This document shows, piece after piece, positions 9,449-16,067 of a DNA stretch of 40,084 nucleotides; the stretch's first letter is position 1; the number at the start of each line of letters is the position of its first letter. Location: positions 1 to 40,084 of IMG/VR virus record IMGVR_UViG_3300044816_000056; one strand, written 5' to 3'. Made by a program: the position numbers and the translations under genes. The notes under the pieces were generated by a model. That model saw only the letters and a list, made by a program, of their open reading frames with translations, searched no databases and had not been told where the DNA came from. The DNA is from a virus.

Positions 9449-10123
9449 TGCCGGCCACCTCCCCCGCTGGTTGTCGTCTGAAATGCCGAGCGATGCGCGT
9501 GTCGGCGGTCATGAGCCCTTGCGCCCATATGGCGAAATCACGCCACGGCATCGTGTGCCGTCGTGCCCGAAGGTCGATGCCGTACTCACTGGTGAAGTCG
9601 GCGACGATCAGTTCCCACTGCTCGACGAGCTGCGTCCACGTGACCGGATGGCCTTCTTCGGCACCGCCTTGCGCGGCGTGGCCTTCCGGGATGTCGTACG
9701 CCTCGTAGAGGCCGGTGAGGGGGTCCCGCTCGCCGATTCCGTACTGGGCGATGGCGTCGAGTCCGCTGAGTTGCTCTGTTTGGCCGCCAGGAAGGCGGCC
9801 AGAGCTTCCGGGTTGATGCCGGACTCCCACACTGCCTCGGCGGCGGCTCGGCCTTCTTTGTGGTACGCCAGGGCGGCCATCCCGGCACGCCAGGCTGGGG
9901 TGAGAGGTACGCCGTCGGCGTGCATCTCGTCCCAGGCGTCGCCGAGTACCAGCTTGAACAACACGTTGATCGGCTGGCCGTTGAGGGACTTGTCGGTCCC
10001 GCCGAATACACCGGCGAGACGGAGACCGTCGTCGATGCTCAGTTCGGGCATGGCGTAGTTCTTGCCCCGGATCGGGAACACAAGCGGTTCTTCCGCCCAT
10101 TCCTCATACGCCCTGAGCGACAT
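9438..10123 (-). CDS. Tail assembly chaperone, -1 frameshift (GT-type) product
   Basis: The upstream chaperone frame (from ATG 10123) is continued in the -1 frame by a long open frame ending at 9438. The downstream part contains a conserved-looking TWTQLVEQWELIVADFTSEYGIDL segment and ends with an 11-base overlap with the tape measure. This is the lambda G/GT arrangement, in which a minority of ribosomes slip to make a long chaperone. The best slip site I can find is GGCCAAA at 9785-9779, after residue 115; slipping there yields about 228 residues. It is not a textbook heptamer, so the exact site is uncertain, but the frame relation is clear. Confidence 0.75.
9608..10123 (-). CDS. Tail assembly chaperone, G-type (zero-frame product)
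   Basis: A 171-residue protein starting at ATG 10123 after an AAGGAGAAACC ribosome site. Residues 1-115 form an acidic, helical domain (EEWAEEPLVFPIRGKNYAMPELSID...). The C-terminal 55 residues are a Ser/Thr/Lys/Arg-rich tail that reads like the out-of-frame version of the T part. It lies between the tail tube and the tape measure, where the two chaperones always sit, and it should coat the tape measure during tail assembly. Confidence 0.8.
   Translation of the reverse strand: MSLRAYEEWAEEPLVFPIRGKNYAMPELSIDDGLRLAGVFGGTDKSLNGQPINVLFKLVLGDAWDEMHADGVPLTPAWRAGMAALAYHKEGRAAAEAVWESGINPEALAAFLAAKQSNSADSTPSPSTESASGTPSPASTRRTTSRKATPRKAVPKKAIRSRGRSSSSSGN
9779..9785 (-). promoter_or_regulatory. Candidate -1 ribosomal slippage site
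   Basis: The minus strand reads GGCCAAA, with zero-frame codons GCC AAA followed by CAG. A -1 slip moves into the long frame ending at 9438, giving AAK then TEQLSGLDA. The pairing after slippage is imperfect compared with XXXYYYZ heptamers, so this is a candidate only. Confidence 0.4.
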
Positions 10124-10178
10124 GGTTTCTCCTTGGCTGGTGGGCTGGTGTGGGTGAATCGGCTGGTGGGTATACAAC

Positions 10179-10214
10179 GGCGGGCGCGCCCACCAGCCAG
10201 GTAGCGCGCCCGCC
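10179..10214 (-). terminator. Hairpin between tail tube and chaperone genes
   Basis: An 11-bp perfect stem (GGCGGGCGCGC / GCGCGCCCGCC) with a 14-base loop lies in the 100-base gap between the major tail gene and the chaperones. There is no strong T-run on the minus side (GTTGTATACC), so it may be a partial terminator or mRNA-stability element that keeps tail tube expression above that of downstream genes. Confidence 0.5.
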
Positions 10215-10225
10215 TGCTACGGGGG

Positions 10226-10948
10226 TTACGCGCCGCGGGTGTACGGGAAGGACGCCGAGGCGCCGGCCGCGTTGGTCACGACGATGTTGCCGACGCCGGC
10301 GGAACCGGCCGGCATGATGGCCACGATCGTCGTGTCCGACAGAACCACCCACGACGTGGCGTTGACCGCGTTGAACTTGACGCCGGTCGTGGCCACGGTG
10401 CCGGTGAAGCCCTGGCCGGAGATGACGACCTGCTGGCCGACCGAAGCACCCGACGGCGTGGCCGCCAGGATGACCGGAACCGCGGCCGCGGCGAACGGGT
10501 TGGCGATCGCGATGGCCAGGCCCTTGCCGGTGAACGTGAACTGGTCCTCGTCGAGGTCGGCCACGCCGGTCTTAGACTGGGCCTGCTCGACGATGGCCTG
10601 GCCGTAGAAGGACGGCTCGGGCTTGCCGTCCTTGTCATACCAGCGGACGTAGAGGTAGTTGTTCGGCGCGAACTTGTTGACGCAGCCGGTGAGCAGCAGC
10701 TGGCCCGGGTCCTGGACGCCGGCGTTGGACTGCCGGTTGCATTTCACGGAGCCCGAGAACTCGTTGAGCGTGACGTCGACGTCCTTGCCGCCGTTGCTGT
10801 CGTAGCTGGTGGCGTCCACCTTGGTGGGCGTAATCGGGAAGTTCAGGTCGACGATGCCCTTGAGCTGCGTCCAGGCGCCGTCGAGCCCGGTGGTGGTGGT
10901 CGCGGTGAGATCTACCCGGATCCGGCGTGCGAGGTCGTTGACTGCCAT
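10226..10948 (-). CDS. Major tail (tube) protein with C-terminal IPT/TIG-like domain
   Basis: A 240-residue protein. Residues 1 to about 150 form a tail-tube type domain (LARRIRVDLTA start, LNFPITPTKVDATSYDSNGG loop). Residues about 155-238 resemble an Ig-like IPT/TIG fold (ATPSGASVGQQVVISGQGF, then IVAIMPAGSAG and IVVTNAAG). Such surface Ig domains often decorate tail tubes and bind weakly to cells. The start at 10948 has TTTAGGAGG upstream. It is flanked by hairpins at 10179 and 10978, which could produce a stable separate mRNA for this abundant protein. Confidence 0.85.
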   Translation of the reverse strand: MAVNDLARRIRVDLTATTTTGLDGAWTQLKGIVDLNFPITPTKVDATSYDSNGGKDVDVTLNEFSGSVKCNRQSNAGVQDPGQLLLTGCVNKFAPNNYLYVRWYDKDGKPEPSFYGQAIVEQAQSKTGVADLDEDQFTFTGKGLAIAIANPFAAAAVPVILAATPSGASVGQQVVISGQGFTGTVATTGVKFNAVNATSWVVLSDTTIVAIMPAGSAGVGNIVVTNAAGASASFPYTRGA

Positions 10949-10977
10949 GAGCGGTTGCCTCCTAAAGGCATGGGAAA

Positions 10978-11013
10978 CAACCCCTGACCGCGACGCGGAG
11001 GGGCTAGGGGTTG
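10978..11013 (-). terminator. Hairpin upstream of the tail tube gene
   Basis: Outer arms CAACCCCT and AGGGGTTG enclose an inner CCCCT...AGGGG pairing. On the minus strand the second arm is followed by GTTTCCC. It lies between the stop of the 90-residue gene and the tail tube gene. It could act as a weak terminator or a 5' stabilising structure. Confidence 0.45.
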
Positions 11014-11023
11014 GGTGCTGCGG

Positions 11024-11296
11024 TTACTCGGCGGGAGCGGTGGAGCTGTCGAACAGGCTGGTGAACTGCGCCTCGCCGTAGGTGGCGACCGCGCCGTTGC
11101 TGTAGACGACGACGTAGTCGCCGGGCTGGACCAGGGCGCCGTTGACGTGCACGCACGCGGCGTCGCCGGCGGCCTCGAAATCGGGCTGCTCCTCGACGGT
11201 CACGCCGAGGGCTTCCACCTCGGCGATGCTGGCCGGTGTGTACTGCACCGCTTCGACCTGCAGCGGCTGGGTGGGCTTCGAGTGGTAGACGGTCAT
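11024..11296 (-). CDS. Conserved small phage protein
   Basis: A 90-residue protein with an N-terminal VEAVQYTPASIAEVEALG and a central VHVNGALVQPGDYVVVYSNGAVATYGEAQFTSLF. This resembles the small VEAVQ...PGDYVV...F phage proteins of unknown function. It follows the tail terminator with an AGGAGGCGTC ribosome site. Its position between tail terminator and tail tube suggests a virion or assembly role. No catalytic motif is seen. Confidence 0.6.
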   Translation of the reverse strand: MTVYHSKPTQPLQVEAVQYTPASIAEVEALGVTVEEQPDFEAAGDAACVHVNGALVQPGDYVVVYSNGAVATYGEAQFTSLFDSSTAPAE

Positions 11297-11310
11297 GACG
11301 CCTCCTGGCG

Positions 11311-11751
11311 CTACTGGTTCCGGTTTGCGGTGACGGGGGTGTTGATGTCGAGGTAGTAGTTGTCGGCCTGCTCGAACCGGTTGTTGCCGTCCGGGCCTTG
11401 GGGCACGGATGAGACGCGCCGCATCTGGATCACGTGGCAGGTGCCGAAGTCGCGGTTGGTCATTCCCTGGAACAGCTGGAACGCCGCGTCGCGCAGGTTG
11501 GTCATCGACGCCCGGTCATAGGGAAGGCCGCGGAACCAGAACTGCACGCCGATCGTGCCGAGCGCTTGGTTCGGGGAGTCGTTGGCGCTCAGGTAGTCGG
11601 TGATCGACACGGCCTTATCGCAGTCGCGGGGCAGCATGCCGATCCCGGCGCCGGTGTCCGTGCTGGCGTAACCCGCCGTCTGGTACAGCCATAGGCTGGC
11701 GGTGGCGCCCATCTGCGCGAGGCCTTCGAGCAGGTCTTCGGTGTGGCCCAT
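11311..11751 (-). CDS. Tail terminator / minor capsid-type protein
   Basis: A 146-residue protein starting at ATG 11751 in a TGATG overlap with the zinc-ribbon gene; the longer frame to 11871 overlaps that gene and reads as a shadow. DRASMTNLRDAAFQLFQGM and a C-terminal NYYLDINTP strand fit the minor-capsid / tail-terminator group, which caps the tail tube at the head side. Gene order (connectors, this, tail tube) agrees. Confidence 0.7.
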   Translation of the reverse strand: MGHTEDLLEGLAQMGATASLWLYQTAGYASTDTGAGIGMLPRDCDKAVSITDYLSANDSPNQALGTIGVQFWFRGLPYDRASMTNLRDAAFQLFQGMTNRDFGTCHVIQMRRVSSVPQGPDGNNRFEQADNYYLDINTPVTANRNQ

Positions 11752-11927
11752 CAGGATTCTTCCCGGTCGCACCGCAGGCAAGCGCGGTAGGTGCCAACTT
11801 TGCTGACGCCGTGCTCGCCGAGGATCAGCGCGTCGACCTCGATACCGGCTGAGGTCATGCAGCGGTCGCACCAGATGTGCAGCCGCGGCTCACCCGGCGT
11901 GATGTTGGCGATCACGACGCCGGCCAT
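11751..11927 (-). CDS. Four-cysteine zinc-ribbon mini-protein
   Basis: A 58-residue protein. It begins at ATG 11927, the base next to the TAG of the upstream connector gene, and ends TGATG into the tail terminator gene, so it is coupled on both sides. CDRC at residues 20-23 and CLRC at 50-53 make a CxxC...CxxC zinc ribbon. A Cys4 ribbon in the middle of the head-tail connector genes is unusual. The function is unknown; it could be a structural plug or a nucleic-acid-binding assembly factor. Confidence 0.75.
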   Translation of the reverse strand: MAGVVIANITPGEPRLHIWCDRCMTSAGIEVDALILGEHGVSKVGTYRACLRCDREES

Positions 11928-12266
11928 CTAGAGCGCCCGCTTGATGTCGGTGGCGATGATCTCGAAGGCCTTGCCGCCCTCTTCCATCAGTGAGGACTCG
12001 AGGAACTTGGCTTGGCCGGTCTCGTGCCGCAGGTCCAGGCGCTCGTGCTGGTAGCGGGCGTACGGACCGTCGTAGGTGATCGAGCCTTCGCTGCCGTCGA
12101 CGTGCACCGCTGCGGATCCGGCGAGGTTGCCGGTGTCGACGGGGGTGCGTTCGACCGCGACGCCGCGGATGTGTTCGAGGCCCTTGGCGATCGCCTCGGG
12201 AGTGGCGGCCTCTTCGGCGCGGATGAGCCGGTCAAGGTCCAGGTGGAACTCAAACTCGATGCCCAT
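11928..12266 (-). CDS. Head-tail connector, HK97 gp10-like / minor capsid protein
   Basis: A 112-residue protein. GVAVERTPVDTGNLAGSAAV followed by YDGPYARYQHERLDLRHETGQAKFLESSL is the hallmark pattern of the neck / minor-capsid family, in which a TPVDTGxL turn precedes a beta hairpin and a C-terminal helix. It should form a ring between portal adaptor and tail terminator. It is coupled to both neighbours. Confidence 0.8.
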   Translation of the reverse strand: MGIEFEFHLDLDRLIRAEEAATPEAIAKGLEHIRGVAVERTPVDTGNLAGSAAVHVDGSEGSITYDGPYARYQHERLDLRHETGQAKFLESSLMEEGGKAFEIIATDIKRAL

Positions 12267-12583
12267 CAGGTGAGGACGATCTCGGCGTGGTCGACGTCAG
12301 GGTCGCCGATGACATTCCGCTTGGTCTTGAGCACCTTCGCGATGCGGCCGTTGAGCGTCACCTTGGACTCGACGAGGAACTGATCGGCCGTCGCGGGGTC
12401 GCCGTAGAGGGTGGTTTCGGAGATGACTTCCTCACCGGTGGCGTTGCGGACCAGGCGGCGGGAGTCGTCGGCGAACATGGCCACGGTGACCGGGTTGGCG
12501 AACGTCGGGCCTTTCGAGCCGAACCCGGTGTAGGCCGCGAGGGTGACGGTGACCGGGGTGAAGTCGGCAGCCGCGGCGAACAT
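12266..12583 (-). CDS. Head-tail connector (stopper-like) protein
   Basis: A 105-residue, beta-rich protein. It starts at ATG 12583 in a TGATG overlap and ends in another at 12266; the longer open frame to 12814 is a shadow of the preceding gene. The segment SETTLYGDPATADQFLVESKVTLNGRIAKV fits a small beta-barrel stopper. It is called from size and gene order between the adaptor and the gp10-like protein. Confidence 0.65.
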   Translation of the reverse strand: MFAAAADFTPVTVTLAAYTGFGSKGPTFANPVTVAMFADDSRRLVRNATGEEVISETTLYGDPATADQFLVESKVTLNGRIAKVLKTKRNVIGDPDVDHAEIVLT

Positions 12584-13008
12584 CAGCCGTAGCTCCAGAC
12601 CGACGTCGCGAGCAGGCCGGCAAGCCGCAGAATCAGCAGAGACTCCTCGCAGGGCGTCTTCGCGGCGTCCATGCGGGCCTGGGTCTGCGCGGCGGTGGTG
12701 TTGTACGTCAGGGCCGCGGTGCCCACCTTCTTCGAGGACGCCGAGCTGGCGACACCGGCGGGCCCGGCCGCCGGATCGATCTTGAGCGCCGCCCACAGTG
12801 CCGCCTGCGCGCACGTGGCGTCACGCAGGGCGGTCAGTGTGGGGACGTCCGTCGGCAGGCCCGTGCTGACGTTGACTGGATAGAACGCCGAGCTCGTCAC
12901 GTCGGCGATGAGCATCGAAGCCGACCGGAGCAGGTTGACGGCGTTGGCCGGGGCGGTTGCTCCGGTCCAGGTGGCGAGGTCCGTTGGAGTTGCGTAGATC
13001 AGCGTCAT
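12583..13008 (-). CDS. Head-tail adaptor (gp6-like) protein
   Basis: A 141-residue helical protein (IYATPTDLATWTG start, then LLRSASMLIADVTSSAFY and TALRDATCAQAALWAAL). The DL..WTG start followed by helices rich in Ala is typical of HK97 gp6-like adaptors, which dock on the portal. The start is at 13008. Confidence 0.7.
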   Translation of the reverse strand: MTLIYATPTDLATWTGATAPANAVNLLRSASMLIADVTSSAFYPVNVSTGLPTDVPTLTALRDATCAQAALWAALKIDPAAGPAGVASSASSKKVGTAALTYNTTAAQTQARMDAAKTPCEESLLILRLAGLLATSVWSYG

Positions 13009-13156
13009 CGGACCTCCAGAGGGTGTGCGGGGTGGGGCGCAGGACGGTCCATTGCAGGGGCCGAAAGGACCCGGCGTGAAGCCCCCGGGCCGTCCTTAAC
13101 GCGAAATACGATGTGTCTCTTGCCGGGCGCGAGTTTGACGCCCCACCCCGAACGGA
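13009..13156. other. Gap between virion protein and adaptor genes
   Basis: These 148 bases sit in an otherwise gapless operon. On the minus strand an open frame ends at 13005 in an ATGA overlap with the adaptor, but it has no ATG, GTG or TTG start in the gap itself except an ATG 15 codons before its stop. The DNA can fold: AGGACGG at 13041-13047 pairs with CCGTCCT at 13090-13096 and encloses further GC stems. I read it as an mRNA structure or degenerated gene. Confidence 0.4.
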
Positions 13157-13732
13157 TCAGCTGGCGATCGCCAGCGGTACGGCGCGCTGAACCGCCGGCG
13201 TCGCGATGGTCGCCGGTGCGGTGGCGACCAGGGCCGAGCCGGAGCTCTGAGCCAGGTTGGACTCGCCGGTGATGACCGGCTTGGCGGCGAGCGTGCCCAC
13301 CAGGCTCGGCACCGTGGTGGCCTTGACCATGACCGCGGCGTAGTAGATGCCCGACACCAGGATCTTGACCGGGGCCGCGAGAGCCAGGGTCTTGGTGGTG
13401 TCCGCGGCCCACGCCGTGGTGGTCTGGTCCGCGGTCTGTCCGAGCAGCGCCGGGGTGGCGGCGTTGCTGTACAGGGCGAACCAGTAGTTGGTCGGCGTGC
13501 CGGCCGCGGTGGCGCCGGAGATGAACGTCAGGTTGGTGACGGTGTCACCGGCCTGCAGGTAGATCGGCACCGACGTCATGACCTGGGTGGTCAGGGCGTC
13601 GAGCTTGTCGTCCAGGCCGAACCGGGGCAGGTTGCGCCGGTAGTAGGTCTGGAGCGGGTCGACGTCCGGGTAGGCGTTGAGGTGGCCCAACGCGTCACGC
13701 GGTACGCCTTTGAAGAGGCCGAGAGTGGTCAT
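13157..13732 (-). CDS. Putative head decoration / virion protein
   Basis: A 191-residue protein with a short N-terminal segment (LGLFKGVPRDALGHLNAYP), then a beta-rich domain (VPIYLQAGDTVTNLTFISG...TPTNYWFALYSN) resembling a small carbohydrate-binding or fibre-head sandwich. It lies directly after the capsid group, overlapping the 81-residue gene by ATGA. It is probably a capsid decoration or head fibre; the specific family is not recognised. Confidence 0.6.
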   Translation of the reverse strand: MTTLGLFKGVPRDALGHLNAYPDVDPLQTYYRRNLPRFGLDDKLDALTTQVMTSVPIYLQAGDTVTNLTFISGATAAGTPTNYWFALYSNAATPALLGQTADQTTTAWAADTTKTLALAAPVKILVSGIYYAAVMVKATTVPSLVGTLAAKPVITGESNLAQSSGSALVATAPATIATPAVQRAVPLAIAS

Positions 13733-13974
13733 GCGCTTGCTCCGTTCTGGCTCGCGGCGGCGTCATCCGCGGCCGGGTCTGCGGGGTCGGCCGGGTCCTT
13801 GGCCTTGGCGGCCGCCTTCTTGGCGGCGAGCTTCTCGACCGTGTAGCCGGCGGTCTCGAAGTAGGAGAGCGTGCCGTCGGGCACCTCGCCTTCGTAGACG
13901 CCCTTGACGAATTGGCAGGTGCCAACCTCGCCAGTGAAGTCCACGACCGGGGTGGAGACGCGGTAGGTCGTCAC
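13729..13974 (-). CDS. Small capsid-associated protein
   Basis: An 81-residue protein. Residues 1-48 look like a small beta domain (VVDFTGEVGTCQFVKGVYEG). Residues 50-81 are a Lys/Ala/Asp/Pro-rich disordered tail. It overlaps the capsid gene stop by ATGA. Short proteins of this type follow the major capsid gene in many actinophages and may serve in head completion; the role is unproven. Confidence 0.55.
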   Translation of the reverse strand: MTTYRVSTPVVDFTGEVGTCQFVKGVYEGEVPDGTLSYFETAGYTVEKLAAKKAAAKAKDPADPADPAADDAAASQNGASA

Positions 13975-14990
13975 TGGACCTTCACCCCGCGCAGCACCGC
14001 AGCGGCCTTGGTGTTCTTCAACACCGCGGCAACCGGGCCCATCTCGACCTCGCCGGACTTCACGGCACCGGCGACGGTCCAGTCCGGCATCCAGGTCTGG
14101 ACCAGCTGGTGGCCGGCGACCGAGGCGCCGTGGAAGGCGTCCAGGCCGAAGGTCACGGCGAACAGGTCGGTCAGACCGCCCGCGGTGATGGGGATGATCG
14201 GCACGGAGCCGTCTTCCCGGTCACCGAGGTCGACCAGAACCCAGTCGCCGTAGCGCTCGATCTGGCGGCCCAGGTCGTCCTTGGCCGAGGTGTACATCGC
14301 GGCCCACCGTGCGAGCGCCCGGAACCGGGTGATGCTCTTGGTGTTGCCGAGGATGGCCTTGACGCCCGGGGGCAACGCGCCCTGCGCGCCCTGGTCGCCG
14401 CCACCGACGTGGGAGGGGACGACGCGGGACAGCCAGTCGTCGACCTCGTCGAGCCGGTTGTTGGCCAGCACCTGGGTCTGCACGGTGGCAGGGGTCCAGT
14501 CGGCGGAGCCGGAGACGGAGCCCGCGGTCACCTCGGTGGTGGAGCCGGTGAGGGCCTTGGACAGGCCGTCGAAGCCGAGGGCGTTGACGGCGGAGTCGCC
14601 GAGCATGAGTTCCCGCATGAACCGGCCGCGGATCGAGACCAGCAGCTGCTGCATCTGGAACGTCAGCTCGTTGGTCTGCGCGGCGCCCAGGTTGGCCAGC
14701 ACCCGATCCAGGTCGAACGCTCCACCGAGCGGCTTGAGGTCGCTGGTGAATCGCTGCCGGGTGGCCTGCGACGGAGAGTATTCCGTGTTGTAGGCACGGA
14801 AGTCGGTCGCCGCGGCGCTGATCAGCCGGGTGTAGCCGTAGGTGAGCGTGCCTCCGCCGGTGCCCGGGGTGACGGTGTCGTCGAAGACGATCTGGTCCAT
14901 CAACCACGAGTAGCGGCGGAAGTTGTCGATGACGGCATAGTCGACGTCGTTCTGGACGTTGACCTGCGCCTGGGCGAGGGTTACGGGCAT
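13971..14990 (-). CDS. Major capsid protein (HK97 fold)
   Basis: A 339-residue protein in the canonical position after the scaffold gene. It has an N-terminal arm (QAQVNVQNDVDYAVIDNFRRYS), an E-loop-like glycine-rich stretch (TPGTGGGTLTYGYTRL), and a C-terminal region with FGLDAFHGASVAGHQLVQTWMPDW followed by the closing GEVEMGPVAAVLKNTKAAAVLRGV strands. The length and gene order fit HK97-fold coat proteins. A CTAGGAGC ribosome site precedes the start. Confidence 0.88.
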   Translation of the reverse strand: MPVTLAQAQVNVQNDVDYAVIDNFRRYSWLMDQIVFDDTVTPGTGGGTLTYGYTRLISAAATDFRAYNTEYSPSQATRQRFTSDLKPLGGAFDLDRVLANLGAAQTNELTFQMQQLLVSIRGRFMRELMLGDSAVNALGFDGLSKALTGSTTEVTAGSVSGSADWTPATVQTQVLANNRLDEVDDWLSRVVPSHVGGGDQGAQGALPPGVKAILGNTKSITRFRALARWAAMYTSAKDDLGRQIERYGDWVLVDLGDREDGSVPIIPITAGGLTDLFAVTFGLDAFHGASVAGHQLVQTWMPDWTVAGAVKSGEVEMGPVAAVLKNTKAAAVLRGVKVQ

Positions 14991-15011
14991 GTCAGTGCTC
15001 CTAGGTCGGAG

Positions 15012-15776
15012 TTAGCCGGCCGCGGTTTGATGCGCGGCGATTGCGGCGTGGAGTGATGTGGGGCGTTGCTTGCCTTCACCGGTCCCGCCGGTGAATTGGC
15101 CCCCGCTCACGCCAGCCGCCTGGACTGCCTTGAGCTTGGGGTTGCTGGTTACCGCGTCTTTGATCGCGGTCTCGACCTTGGCGGCGAAATCGGCCGCCTT
15201 GTGATCGAGGTCTTTCACCTTCGCCAGGAAGGAATTCGAGTCGAGCAGCGCCGACGGGTCAGCCTGCTGCTTGGATGCGGCCTGGTAGATCGCAAGGTTG
15301 ATCGCGGCGCTCTTCGCTTCGGTCTGGGCGGCCTCGATTTGCTTGGCGAGCTCGGCCGGGTCGGTCGCCGCGTCAGGCTTCAGGCCGAGGGCGACCGCCA
15401 GCTTTTCGGTCAGTTCCTTCTGGGCCTGCTCGGCTGCCGTCTTGCCCTGGACCCGTGCGTCGCCGGCGTCCTTGCGGGCCTCGGTGATGATCTTCTGTGC
15501 CCACTCCGGAAGGTCTTTGACCTCCTGACCCGGGGTGGGTACCGGGGCCGGAGCCGGTGCAGGAGCGGGCGCCGGAGCCGGTGCAGGAGCTGGCGCCGGG
15601 GCCGGAGCAGGGGTAGGCGCTGGCGCTGGGGCGGGCGGTGGATCACCGGCCGGGGCTGAGCCGCCCATGATGGGCCAGATGGGACCACGCTTCGTGTAGC
15701 CGAGGGCCTTCAGCGGCATGCCGGTCAGCGGGTGCCGCAGGTACGGGTGGACGGGCAGCGTGCACTTGGTGCTCAT
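15012..15776 (-). CDS. Scaffolding protein with Pro-Ala repeat
   Basis: A 254-residue protein. The N-terminus (HPYLRHPLTGMPLKALGYTKRGPIWPIMGG) is a short conserved-looking capsid-binding arm. A Pro-Ala dipeptide repeat follows at about residues 47-83, encoded by low-complexity DNA at about 15540-15640. Then comes a long Lys/Glu/Ala-rich coiled coil (about 90-215) and a disordered tail. It should guide procapsid assembly and be lost on maturation. No protease motif is seen in it or nearby. Confidence 0.8.
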   Translation of the reverse strand: MSTKCTLPVHPYLRHPLTGMPLKALGYTKRGPIWPIMGGSAPAGDPPPAPAPAPTPAPAPAPAPAPAPAPAPAPAPAPVPTPGQEVKDLPEWAQKIITEARKDAGDARVQGKTAAEQAQKELTEKLAVALGLKPDAATDPAELAKQIEAAQTEAKSAAINLAIYQAASKQQADPSALLDSNSFLAKVKDLDHKAADFAAKVETAIKDAVTSNPKLKAVQAAGVSGGQFTGGTGEGKQRPTSLHAAIAAHQTAAG

Positions 15777-15892
15777 GGCTGGTTTCCTCGCTTCTCCGGC
15801 GCCAGGCCGGACGATTTCTGTCGTAGCCGCGGTCTACGGTCACGACGTGCCGCCGGCGCCAGGCCGGTGGACGAATGAGGGGATAACTACGA
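15777..15892 (+). promoter_or_regulatory. Leader region with two copies of a 15-bp inverted-repeat element
   Basis: CCGGCGCCAGGCCGG occurs at 15796-15810 and again at 15853-15867. Between them an imperfect dyad CGTAG (15822-15826) / CTACG (15834-15838) is nested in GTCGTAG...CACGAC. The region is bounded by the scaffold start (minus) and a plus-strand mini-gene, so it probably holds the promoter and control sites of the latter. A GAGGGGA ribosome site for the plus gene lies near 15877-15883. Confidence 0.55.
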
Positions 15893-16066
15893 ATGGCGAC
15901 GATGGATGACGTGGACGAGGCTCTATTGGCCGCAGTCCAGGCGATGGCAGAGGAAGTGACCGTGAACAGGAGCACGCCCGCTTCCCAGGTGATTCAGTTG
16001 GCCGCCGCGGCCAAGGACTTCGCGGAGGCTCGCGCGTGGCTGCGGTCGGTGAACCAGCCGCACTGA
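15893..16066 (+). CDS. Plus-strand 57-residue mini-protein (moron-like)
   Basis: It starts at ATG 15893 after GAGGGGATAACTACGA and stops at 16066, two bases before the end of the MuF gene on the other strand. The protein is acidic at its start, then helical (DEALLAAVQAMAEEVTV, then IQLAAAAKDFAEARAWLRSV). It is the only plus-strand gene within the 21-kb late operon and has its own leader with repeat elements, so it is probably expressed independently, perhaps in the lysogen. The function is unknown. Confidence 0.7.
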   Translation: MATMDDVDEALLAAVQAMAEEVTVNRSTPASQVIQLAAAAKDFAEARAWLRSVNQPH

Positions 16067-16067
16067 G

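Noticed and set aside
13005-13412. Minus-strand 135-codon open frame
   Set aside because: Mostly the shadow of the 191-residue virion gene; the part in the gap has no normal start codon apart from one 15 codons from the stop.
15540-15640. Tandem DNA repeat as mobile or regulatory element
   Set aside because: It simply encodes the Pro-Ala spacer of the scaffold protein, all in one frame and orientation.
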